Source of the DNA: an uncultured Lachnospiraceae bacterium
GTDB lineage: Bacteria; Bacillota; Clostridia; Lachnospirales; Lachnospiraceae
Assembly (NCBI GenBank): GCA_947177925.1
Contig: CAMWWJ010000057.1
Coordinates: forward strand, 1 to 13,355
Length of the DNA stretch: 13,355 nt
Direction: 5' to 3'
This document shows positions 6,954-12,176 of the stretch, in pieces; position 1 is the first letter of the stretch; each line of letters starts with the position of its first letter. Position numbers and translations under genes: made by a program. Under the pieces are notes generated by a model that ran no database searches, was not told where the DNA came from, and saw only the letters and a list, made by a program, of their open reading frames with translations.

Positions 6954-7245
6954 TTTTTCTCTCTGCTCTTGCTGCTAAAATTTCAGCATTGATTTCATCA
7001 AGTGACATTTCCGGAACATCCGCTGCCTGCCTCCGCAATTCATGAAAAGCATTCTTTGCTTCTGCTCTTGTTATTGTCTGTTCAGGCAATGTTGCTTCAA
7101 ACGGAAGTCCTTTTACCATTTTACTTCTAGCCATGAACATCCGAAATGCTGTAGGTAAATCCATTCCAAGTCTCTCATATATTTCAGTCACTTCTTGTTT
7201 CAATGCTTTGTCTGCCCTAAATTGAATCAAAACCTGTTCTGCCAT
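6934..7245 (-). CDS. RelB/DinJ-family antitoxin (orphaned)
   Basis: 103 aa from ATG 7245, chosen because AAGGAGGG (7252-7259) lies seven bases upstream; the longer frame to 7380 adds 45 Cys-rich, non-conserved residues. The N-terminus (MAEQVLIQFRADKALKQE) and the segment LGMDLPTAFRMFMARS are the ribbon-helix-helix DNA-binding region of RelB/DinJ antitoxins. The C-terminal part (EMSLDEINAEILAARAER) is the toxin-binding tail. Its last ~5 codons overlap the truncated PIN gene out of frame, so the natural C-terminus may have been altered by the deletion. Expected role: operator binding and toxin neutralisation. With the toxin broken, only repressor function is likely to remain. A good promoter lies upstream. 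Confidence 0.85.
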   Translation of the reverse strand: MAEQVLIQFRADKALKQEVTEIYERLGMDLPTAFRMFMARSKMVKGLPFEATLPEQTITRAEAKNAFHELRRQAADVPEMSLDEINAEILAARAERKSDTDNS

Positions 7246-7299
7246 AACGTTCCCTCCTTGTAAACATATTGCAGTTGTTTTGCATGTGTTTATAATTAT

Positions 7300-7328
7300 A
7301 TTATATTCTTTATGATGAGAAATATCAA
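7300..7328 (-). promoter_or_regulatory. Promoter of the RelB/PIN toxin-antitoxin remnant
   Basis: Minus strand TTGATA (7323-7328), exactly 17 bases, then TATAAT (7300-7305), ~55 bases before the antitoxin start. A second TATAAT overlaps just downstream. Antitoxins of this family usually repress this promoter. Confidence 0.65.
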
Positions 7329-7392
7329 TAAGATTTATATACAGACAAAAATATCTATAAGAACAAAGACAAGGGAACATACATATCCATAC

Positions 7393-7423
7393 ATTATTCG
7401 AGGCATTAGAAGCCTTGAATAAT
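7393..7423. repeat. 12-bp inverted repeat spanning the stop of the membrane-protein gene
   Basis: Arms 7393-7404 and 7412-7423 pair with one imperfection and a 7-base loop; the stop codon (7406-7408) is in the loop. The imperfection is a G-U wobble on the plus strand but an A-C mismatch on the minus strand. No T-tract follows on either side, so it may be a weak terminator or an RNA-stabilising hairpin. Confidence 0.45.
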
Positions 7424-7780
7424 AAGAAACGTGAAAAAACTACATATAAAACAAATAATAGAACTTGGTATCATTACAATTTTCTCTTTCTTACTCTCGG
7501 TAAAAAATATATTTCCTATAATGGCATAGGCTAAAAATACTGTGTACCCAATCATTACTCCATTGGATAAGCGATTGGGAAGAGCAAATGATATGATTCC
7601 TGCCTTTCCTAAGTAAAATACTCCTAAAAAGTTAAAAACACATGCAAAAATCCCATTAATCCATCTCTTTCTTAGAGGAATTACTTTCTCTTTACCTCCA
7701 AGCACATATTCCCCAATAGGCACTCCAAAAATCAATAAAACATGCAGACAACACATGAAAAATGTAATAATTGAGCACAC
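7406..7780 (-). CDS. Small integral membrane protein, function unknown
   Basis: 124 aa with about four hydrophobic segments (~1-19, 44-66, 73-93, 101-121) and basic loops (GGKEKV..RKR around residues 28-39), so a four-pass membrane protein. I do not recognise a named family; the GEYVLGGK motif after the first helix looks conserved-type. The start is uncertain: the longest frame uses GTG 7778-7780, the next candidate is ATG at codon 9, and neither has a ribosome site. An in-frame TAA lies only five codons upstream of the GTG, and a TATAAT about 16 bases upstream, so the mRNA may be nearly leaderless or the gene may have lost its 5' end. It follows the FMN reductase gene by 34 bases on the same strand. 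Confidence 0.6.
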   Translation of the reverse strand: MCSIITFFMCCLHVLLIFGVPIGEYVLGGKEKVIPLRKRWINGIFACVFNFLGVFYLGKAGIISFALPNRLSNGVMIGYTVFLAYAIIGNIFFTESKKEKIVMIPSSIICFICSFFTFLIIQGF

Positions 7781-7814
7781 GAGCGAAAAAAATTATATAT
7801 TTGAACATAAAGCT

Positions 7815-8486
7815 TCATAGACTTCTACCACCTCTCCAATGTTTGATTACCCCTTCATATCGGGAACTATTTTGTAAGACGAAAGGTTTAATTCCAATTC
7901 GGAAAACAACAAAATGCTTTATAGCCTGAAGTATATATTGACGCTTTCCAACAATATCATGATAAAACCTGTTTACTGACTTTTGAATTTCTTTGGCTAA
8001 TCGGGTATCTTCCAACAAGTTTAGTGAAGCTCCCTTTCGATATGCTATCGTGCCGCTAACTTTTGCTCCGGAATAAGACAAAAGCCTGTTCAATATGTCA
8101 GCCGAATCTCTCCCGCCATAATTTTCATAGGTAGTAACACTAATCGCATACTTTCCATAAAGCAATTGTTCCATTACAAAATGTCCCCTGTCTATGATTA
8201 CCTTTATTTGTCCTGACACATTACTTGCATAAGTAGGAGAGCCCAAAATGATTCCATCCGCACTTGCAATTTCTAATGATAATTTTTCTATGCCGTCCTT
8301 GTAAATACATGCTCCCGTTTTATAACAGACACCGCATCCCACGCAATAATTCAATTCCAAATCTGCCACATGAACCATTTGGATTTCCATATCTCTATAT
8401 TTTTTCAGCTGCTCATACATTTCATTTAAAATGAATGCTGTTGCTCCGTTTTTCCGATGGCTTCCGTTTACAATGATGATTTTCAC
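7815..8486 (-). CDS. NAD(P)H-dependent FMN reductase / flavodoxin-like oxidoreductase
   Basis: 223 aa from GTG 8484-8486, preferred over an upstream TTG (8501) because GAGGA sits eight bases before it and the product then begins directly with the first beta strand (MKIIIVNGS). Seen: FMN phosphate loop GSHRKNGAT (8-16), a Cys cluster C48-x2-C51-x2-C54-x5-C60, and GSPTYASNVSGQ (82-93) that contacts the isoalloxazine ring. These are hallmarks of the multimeric flavodoxin/NADPH-dependent FMN reductase group (COG0655). The Cys cluster could hold a metal or form redox disulfides. The C-terminal ~70 residues are basic and outside the core fold. It is divergent from the HxlR regulator and probably controlled by it. 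Likely job: reduction of quinones, electrophiles or other small acceptors in the cytosol (inferred). Confidence 0.85.
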   Translation of the reverse strand: MKIIIVNGSHRKNGATAFILNEMYEQLKKYRDMEIQMVHVADLELNYCVGCGVCYKTGACIYKDGIEKLSLEIASADGIILGSPTYASNVSGQIKVIIDRGHFVMEQLLYGKYAISVTTYENYGGRDSADILNRLLSYSGAKVSGTIAYRKGASLNLLEDTRLAKEIQKSVNRFYHDIVGKRQYILQAIKHFVVFRIGIKPFVLQNSSRYEGVIKHWRGGRSL

Positions 8487-8516
8487 TTGTCCTTTCCTCA
8501 ATTCCTCAAAATATTG

Positions 8517-8545
8517 TTTACTTTCCCATTTTATTTCTGTATACT
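8517..8545 (+). promoter_or_regulatory. Promoter of the HxlR-family gene
   Basis: Plus strand TTTACT (8517-8522), 17-base spacer, TATACT (8540-8545). It overlaps the opposite promoter, so the two polymerases would compete. Confidence 0.45.
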
Positions 8546-8556
8546 CAATTCAGCAA
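8528..8556 (-). promoter_or_regulatory. Promoter of the FMN reductase gene
   Basis: Minus strand TTGCTG (8551-8556), 17-base spacer, TAAAAT (8528-8533). The -35 touches the HxlR-type operator at 8556-8580. Confidence 0.5.
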
Positions 8557-8580
8557 GTACGCACTTTTTTGTGAGATACT
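8556..8580. promoter_or_regulatory. Putative HxlR operator
   Basis: Imperfect inverted repeat: AGTA at the left edge matches TACT at the right edge, with inner CAC/GTG around a T6 tract. The spaced GTAC..ACTTTTTTGT style is like operators of YodB/HxlR regulators. It starts at the -35 of the reductase and covers the start region of the HxlR transcript, so one bound dimer could repress both. Confidence 0.5.
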
Positions 8581-8601
8581 ATCAAAAAGGAGAGTCATGA
8601 C

Positions 8602-8943
8602 ATGGAAATGGAACATTGTTTCCTGAAAGATGTGGGATACGCAAAATTTGAAAAAGTAGTCAATATGATTGGCGGGAAATGGAAGTTGCGCATTATATAT
8701 GTACTGGCTTTCCATGAGAAGCTGCGATATGGCGAGATAAAGCGCATGCTTTCACCGATTACCCATAAAATGTTGGCTATGCAGTTAAAAGAGTTGGAAA
8801 AAGACGGCTTAGTGAATCGTAAGGAATACCAGCAAATCCCTCCTAAGGTAGAATACTCTTTGACACAAATGGGCAGGGATTTAAAACCGGTAGTTAAAGA
8901 AATTCACAATTGGATTTCGCAATATAACATACAGGGGGAATGA
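8602..8943 (+). CDS. HxlR-family winged-helix regulator with a lone N-terminal cysteine
   Basis: 113 aa, standard HxlR length. The signature GGKWKLRIIYVL (24-35) is followed by the recognition region (RMLSPITHKMLAMQLKELEKDGLV, ~48-71) and a wing with the PPKVEYSLT motif (80-88). The only cysteine is C6. In Bacillus YodB a cysteine at the same position is the redox/electrophile sensor, so a similar sensing role is likely here (inference from family). AAGGAG lies nine bases upstream of the ATG; another ATG at 8608 is in frame, and one at 8597 is out of frame and closes quickly. Divergent from the FMN reductase, which is probably its target. Confidence 0.88.
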   Translation: MEMEHCFLKDVGYAKFEKVVNMIGGKWKLRIIYVLAFHEKLRYGEIKRMLSPITHKMLAMQLKELEKDGLVNRKEYQQIPPKVEYSLTQMGRDLKPVVKEIHNWISQYNIQGE

Positions 8944-8989
8944 ATTATAGAGAAAAACACAAGCTCCTGTCATTTCTGTTTCATTAAGC

Positions 8990-9877
8990 TTACTTATCAT
9001 CAATGGAAAACCCCTCATAGGATTTTTGAAGCATGTCCTGTATTTGTTCCCTGCTCATTTCCCGCCATTCGCTCATCCATTTCCCTTCCCATAAAAAAAC
9101 TGCCCTTTTCTTTTGAAGCTCTGTAAAAACGGTATCCGCCACCGATTCATATTGCTCCATGTCAATTTTTTCTCCGGTTTCTGCATCAAAACAGTCGGCG
9201 GTTTCTACACCGTTTTCATCATATATGGATTCTTTGTATGCCAGGACGTTATCTGTTATTTCTCCGTTTTTCAAAGATATATCTCTTATATTTTCATAGC
9301 TTACTGCCATGCCGTCTCTTGTATAATCAGAAAAAATGTAATGATAGGCATCCTTGTCCCTATCATAATAGACCGGAACTGTTTCCCCAACAATATCCGC
9401 TCCGGAATCTCCCTTTTCCGTATGAATTTCACATTGATTCAATCCATCTAATTGTTCATTCACTTCAAAGTAGCTGCTATAAGTATATATGCCGGTTCCC
9501 TGAACAGAAGCGGATATGACTTCCAGCCTTCCGTTTTGGTCCAAATCCGTCACTGTATAATGTATAAAATACATTTCGTCTGTATTTGCCATATCGCTCT
9601 TTTGCCACAGTTCCATGCAATGATTGGTTATGACATTAAGCTGTTCTTCTATCCGGTCCGTTTCTGATTCTGTCTGCATATTGGCTTCCGGCTTCTCTTC
9701 TTTTCCTTCTTCTTTTATTCCTTCTTTTATTTCTTCTTCATTTCCTTCCATAATGGTCTTTTGCTCATTCTCCTCTTGCTGTCCGTTCTGACTGCTGCCG
9801 CAGGCACATAAACCAAACAGCATGAAAATTCCCAAAAGTGTTACAAGATTTCTTACATACTTTCTTATATGCTTCAA
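8990..9877 (-). CDS. Secreted lipoprotein, function unknown
   Basis: 295 aa from a TTG start (9875-9877) with AAGGAG nine bases upstream; the next in-frame ATG would cut off the signal peptide. Residues 1-26 form a lipoprotein signal: basic n-region, hydrophobic core, lipobox LCAC with C26 as the lipidated cysteine. Residues ~30-75 are a Glu/Lys-rich low-complexity linker, typical of surface lipoproteins that need to clear the cell wall. The folded domain includes DLDQNGRLEV (111-120), a dockerin/EF-hand-like calcium loop often seen in clostridial lipoproteins. I do not recognise a named family. It is a single gene, convergent with HxlR, with no enzymatic motif. Confidence 0.75.
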   Translation of the reverse strand: MKHIRKYVRNLVTLLGIFMLFGLCACGSSQNGQQEENEQKTIMEGNEEEIKEGIKEEGKEEKPEANMQTESETDRIEEQLNVITNHCMELWQKSDMANTDEMYFIHYTVTDLDQNGRLEVISASVQGTGIYTYSSYFEVNEQLDGLNQCEIHTEKGDSGADIVGETVPVYYDRDKDAYHYIFSDYTRDGMAVSYENIRDISLKNGEITDNVLAYKESIYDENGVETADCFDAETGEKIDMEQYESVADTVFTELQKKRAVFLWEGKWMSEWREMSREQIQDMLQKSYEGFSIDDK

Positions 9878-9936
9878 ATATTTTCACTCCTTTTATGAGA
9901 TGCTTGTCTAATATGATATTTGGATTTTTACATTTG

Positions 9937-9945
9937 ATTATAACA
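9937..9945 (-). promoter_or_regulatory. Extended -10 promoter of the lipoprotein gene
   Basis: Minus strand TGTTATAAT with following CAA, ~60 bases before the TTG start. It is identical over 12 bases (TGTTATAATCAA) to the promoter of the VWA-MoxR-LRR operon. No convincing -35. Confidence 0.55.
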
Positions 9946-10021
9946 GAAGCTTATGAAAATGAGAATATGGCTACTGCGGTTTCTCTTTCATGGAAAATTA
10001 AAATTAATTGTCGAAATATCA

Positions 10022-10050
10022 TTGCGAAAAATTGCGAAATATGGTATTAT
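10022..10050 (+). promoter_or_regulatory. Promoter of the holin-like toxin mRNA
   Basis: TTGCGA (10022-10027), exactly 17 bases, TATTAT (10045-10050). Two copies of ATTGCGAAA (10021-10029 and 10031-10039) overlap the -35 and spacer. Transcription should begin near 10057-10060, leaving a leader of almost 90 bases. Confidence 0.7.
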
Positions 10051-10089
10051 TTGTCACACGGGAAACCATAGAGCTATAGGCGGCTTTAC

Positions 10090-10137
10090 CCTCTGATTTT
10101 CGGAGGAAAATAACCCTCCAAACGAAAGAAAGGAGGG
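10090..10137 (+). promoter_or_regulatory. Leader hairpins; the second hides the toxin ribosome site
   Basis: Hairpin 1: CCTCTG (10090-10095) with CGGAGG (10101-10106), 5-base loop. Hairpin 2: CCCTCC (10114-10119) with GGAGGG (10132-10137), 12-base loop; its 3' arm is the toxin's Shine-Dalgarno. The CCCTCC arm could also pair with GGAGG of hairpin 1, allowing a switch between folds. Ribosome-site sequestration is a known feature of type I toxin mRNAs. Confidence 0.7.
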
Positions 10138-10145
10138 AGATGCCA

Positions 10146-10235
10146 ATGATTACATATCAGGATTTTTTCTTGTTTTGTACATTCATCGTTGCCCTTATCA
10201 ATCTGCTTTATCAGATTTTTAAAGGAAAGAAATAG
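10146..10235 (+). CDS. Holin-like small membrane toxin (Hol_Tox type), type I TA system
   Basis: A 29-residue peptide: a short polar start (MITYQD), a single hydrophobic span of ~17 residues from FFLFCTF to NLLYQIF, then a basic tail KGKK. This fits the 'putative holin-like toxin' family, whose members begin with (M)xTYQ/E and end in basic residues; related TxpA/BsrG peptides damage the Bacillus membrane or envelope. AGGAGG at 10131-10136 precedes it by nine bases; an in-frame ATG at 10140 would add Met-Pro but is only three bases from the ribosome site. It is probably silent until its antisense RNA falls, because the ribosome site is held in a hairpin and the transcript ends can pair. Toxicity is inferred, not shown. 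Confidence 0.75.
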   Translation: MITYQDFFLFCTFIVALINLLYQIFKGKK

Positions 10236-10262
10236 CCGCCACTACCGGAAATAGTGACGGCT
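10234..10262 (-). terminator. Terminator hairpin of the antisense RNA
   Basis: Eleven-bp stem with one G-U pair: arms 10234-10244 and 10252-10262, 7-base loop. On the minus strand it is followed by a U-rich stretch (ATTTCTTTCC). The toxin stop codon is at its edge. Confidence 0.6.
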
Positions 10263-10296
10263 GACCCTGCAAAGGGTTAAATCAATAAACTATTGA

Positions 10297-10328
10297 GGGT
10301 AGAGCCGCTTCTATGGCTTTCCCTTTTT
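10297..10328 (+). terminator. Rho-independent terminator of the toxin mRNA
   Basis: GGG (10297-10299) and AGAGCC (10301-10306) pair with GGCTTT (10315-10320) and CCC (10321-10323), one bulged T, one G-U pair, 8-base loop, then T5 (10324-10328). The toxin transcript would be ~270 nt. Part of the stem is also complementary to the mRNA 5' end. Confidence 0.7.
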
Positions 10329-10336
10329 ATATCTGT

Positions 10337-10365
10337 AATATATCATATCCGTTAAAAGGTTTCAA
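10337..10365 (-). promoter_or_regulatory. Promoter of the antisense RNA
   Basis: Minus strand TTGAAA (10360-10365), exactly 17 bases, TATATT (10337-10342): a near-consensus promoter, stronger than the toxin promoter by match count, as expected for an antitoxin RNA. No protein-coding frame starts downstream on that strand. Confidence 0.7.
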
Positions 10366-10419
10366 GTGTAGAATTTAACATTTTTATGTATAGTTTTGTA
10401 CATTTTTTTGTATAAATTA

Positions 10420-10448
10420 TTGCTTTTTTCTAAAATTCATGTTATCAT
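10420..10448 (+). promoter_or_regulatory. Promoter of the MarR-PNPOx operon
   Basis: TTGCTT (10420-10425), 17-base spacer, TATCAT (10443-10448) preceded by TG (extended -10). The start point would be near 10455, right at the palindromic operator. Confidence 0.55.
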
Positions 10449-10456
10449 TTATATTG

Positions 10457-10477
10457 TTCTATATAGAAATATTCTAT
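10457..10477. promoter_or_regulatory. Putative MarR operator: three alternating half-sites
   Basis: TTCTAT-ATAGAA (10457-10468) is a perfect palindrome, and its right half also pairs with TTCTAT at 10472-10477 across a 3-base gap. Three half-sites thus give two overlapping palindromes at about +2 to +22 of the transcript, a position where a MarR dimer would block transcription. Confidence 0.6.
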
Positions 10478-10496
10478 CAGGATATAAGGTGGTCAT

Positions 10497-10937
10497 ATGG
10501 AAACAAAAGGTGGATTTTACATTACACAGATTAAGCAGATCCAGGATAGGCTCTTTGAGCGGTTATTGATTGAAAACGGTATTGAGATAAGCGGCGGACA
10601 GGGACGCATTTTATTTATCCTTTGGAAAACAGACAATCTTACTATTAGTGAAATCAGCGCCAAAACCTCCCTTGCCAAAAATACCGTTTCTATCGTAGTG
10701 GACGGAATGGTCAACAAAGGAATTTTAGCAAGAGAAATAAATCCTGCTAACCGCCGTCAGACAATTATATCGCTGACAGAATATGCAAGGTCCATACAAG
10801 GAAAATATGAGACCGTGTCAAAGCAGATGAATACCTTATTTTATCAAGGCTTTTCAAAGAAAGAACAGGAAGAATTTGAACGCTATCTGGCCAGAATACT
10901 GAATACCCTGACACAAATAGAAAACGATCACAAATAA
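10497..10937 (+). CDS. MarR-family transcriptional regulator
   Basis: 146 aa, usual MarR length. The winged helix spans ~35-100: GQGRILFILW (34-43), TISEISAKTSLAKNTVSIVVDGMV as the helix-turn-helix, and the wing motif ANRRQTIISLTEYA, a variant of DRRxxxIxLT. The terminal helices would form the dimer interface. Start ATG 10497 with AAGGTGG upstream. It is the first gene of a two-gene operon with the PNPOx-like flavoprotein (24-base gap). The palindromes just before the gene suggest autorepression released by a small ligand or oxidant. No conserved cysteine for redox sensing is visible, so ligand sensing is more likely. The ligand is unknown. Confidence 0.88.
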   Translation: METKGGFYITQIKQIQDRLFERLLIENGIEISGGQGRILFILWKTDNLTISEISAKTSLAKNTVSIVVDGMVNKGILAREINPANRRQTIISLTEYARSIQGKYETVSKQMNTLFYQGFSKKEQEEFERYLARILNTLTQIENDHK

Positions 10938-10961
10938 TCTTATGAACACAGGAGGTTTTCC

Positions 10962-11390
10962 ATGAAAACAAGAGAACAGATTTTTGAATTTATCCAAAAA
11001 CAGAAAACAGCCTTCATGGCTTCTGTAGATGAAGATGGGTTTCCAAACCTGAAAGCCATGTTTACCCCGCGAAAAATAGAGGGAAACTGTTTTTATTTTA
11101 GCACAAATACCTCCTCTATGCGTTCACAGCAATTTATGAAAAACCCAAAGGCAAGCATTTATTTTTATCACAGAGGACGTTTCCGTTATGAGGGTCTCAT
11201 GCTGATTGGAACCATGGAGGTTTTGCAGGATGACGAAATAAAAAAGGAAATCTGGCAGGCTGGTGACAGCATGTATTATAAGCAAGGCGTTACCGACCCG
11301 GATTATTGTGTGCTAAAATTTACAGCCGTAAAAGGCAGGCACTACTGCGATTTGAAAACGGAAAGCTTTCTTATTGAAGATTTAGAGTAA
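10962..11390 (+). CDS. Pyridoxamine 5'-phosphate oxidase-like flavoprotein
   Basis: 142 aa. The N-terminal segment (KTAFMASVDEDGFPNLKAMF, ~15-34), the strand with NCFYFSTNTSSMRSQQFMKNPKASIYFY (~46-73) and the GTMEVL strand (~87-92) follow the split-beta-barrel FMN-binding fold of the PNPOx-like family. The S-x-R and K-N-P elements sit where the FMN phosphate is usually held. At this length and without the PNPOx C-terminal block it is probably not a true vitamin B6 oxidase; related small proteins act as FMN or F420/haem-type reductases or remain uncharacterised. AGGAGG lies six bases upstream of the ATG. It ends 3 bases from the stop of the opposing EFR1 gene with no clear terminator between. 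Confidence 0.85.
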   Translation: MKTREQIFEFIQKQKTAFMASVDEDGFPNLKAMFTPRKIEGNCFYFSTNTSSMRSQQFMKNPKASIYFYHRGRFRYEGLMLIGTMEVLQDDEIKKEIWQAGDSMYYKQGVTDPDYCVLKFTAVKGRHYCDLKTESFLIEDLE

Positions 11391-11393
11391 AAC

Positions 11394-12155
11394 TCATATG
11401 TACTTTTCAATGATACTTTGCTGCAATACCTTTTTCCCGATTAAGGTAATCGCCTGCTTTGGACAGTGATTGATACATCGGTAGCACATGGTACAGGCAC
11501 CATTGGGAACTGCCTTACCCTGTTCCAGGGTAATATTTTTCATAGGACATAGTCCTGCACATTTTCCGCATCCAATACACTTATTTTCATTGATTTTCAA
11601 TTGATCCGTATAATGTTTTGTCTTATGGAAAAAATACAGTCTCTGTCCAAACAGGCCTGCCACGTGACAAAGAACATTCAGTCCGTCCTGGGTGGGCTTT
11701 CCTTGTTTATAAAGGCTTGCGGCACGTTCTATTTTCAACTTTGTCTGGTTTATCATTTTTCTATTTTCTTCTGTGGATTTCTTTAAGGCCTTTACATCCA
11801 CAATGCAATCCGGCATTTTCAAATGCAACCCTCCGGTTATTTGCGCACCATATTTTTTTAGTCTTCTTGCCGCTACTCCGGTTCCGTCTCCACTGAACAA
11901 TCCCATTGTGGCTACCAGATAGATTTTCTTCCCCTGCCATAAAGGGGCATGATTTTCCAGAAAATCCTGTAGGATTTTGGGAAGGTTGCTGTAATAGACC
12001 GGGTATCCCAAGACAAGCTCTTCTTCCTTTGCCAGCTCCTCCAACACATTTTTATCCTCTATGGAATATGCCTTTGCCTCAGGGTCAATTTTCTCCAATA
12101 AGTATTCTACGCAAAATCTGGTATTTCCTGTACCGCTGAAATAAATTCCTATCAT
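11394..12155 (-). CDS. EFR1-family flavodoxin / 2x[4Fe-4S] ferredoxin fusion
   Basis: 253 aa. The N-terminal ~150 residues form a flavodoxin domain with FMN loop SGTGNT (7-12), GYPVYYSNLP (50-59) and a TMGLFSGDGTG segment (83-93). The C-terminal ~65 residues carry two classical [4Fe-4S] motifs: C193, C196, C199, C203-P and C221, C224, C227, C231-P. This is the EFR1-type arrangement of Clostridia, a cytosolic electron carrier or reductase joining FMN to iron-sulfur clusters; its partner is not known. All ligands are intact. The start ATG 12155 has GGGAG nine bases upstream. It lies 21 bases after the TetR gene on the same strand, so it is cotranscribed with and probably repressed by it. Confidence 0.88.
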   Translation of the reverse strand: MIGIYFSGTGNTRFCVEYLLEKIDPEAKAYSIEDKNVLEELAKEEELVLGYPVYYSNLPKILQDFLENHAPLWQGKKIYLVATMGLFSGDGTGVAARRLKKYGAQITGGLHLKMPDCIVDVKALKKSTEENRKMINQTKLKIERAASLYKQGKPTQDGLNVLCHVAGLFGQRLYFFHKTKHYTDQLKINENKCIGCGKCAGLCPMKNITLEQGKAVPNGACTMCYRCINHCPKQAITLIGKKVLQQSIIEKYI

Positions 12156-12176
12156 TTTTTCTTTCTCCCATGTCTT

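Larger units (their letters stand above)
10225..10330 (-). ncRNA. Predicted antisense RNA antitoxin (~105 nt)
   Basis: A minus-strand promoter at 10337-10365 points into the toxin 3' region, giving a start near 10330. A terminator-like hairpin on the minus strand (10234-10262) ends it near 10225, inside the last toxin codons. It would be fully complementary to the toxin mRNA's 3' untranslated region, the same layout as RatA and SR4 of Bacillus. The hairpin's single imperfect pair is a G-U wobble in the minus-strand RNA but an A-C mismatch in the toxin mRNA, which argues that the structure belongs to the antisense RNA. Confidence 0.65.

Noticed and set aside
7246..7380. 45-residue N-terminal extension of the RelB/DinJ antitoxin
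   Set aside because: The extension is Cys/Ile-rich, covers the promoter, and the ATG at 7245 has a strong AAGGAGGG site.
10146..10235. Short ORF as chance noise
   Set aside because: It has a strong ribosome site, a promoter, a terminator, a hydrophobic span with a basic tail and a family resemblance, so it was kept as a gene.
10234..10262. Hairpin after the toxin ORF as a CRISPR-like repeat or as the toxin terminator
   Set aside because: It is a single copy, so not CRISPR. On the plus strand it has an A-C mismatch and no T-tract; a better plus-strand terminator lies at 10297-10328.
11385..11415. Bidirectional terminator between the convergent PNPOx-like and EFR1 genes
   Set aside because: Only a 4-bp GAGT/ACTC stem is visible with no T-tract, too weak to call.
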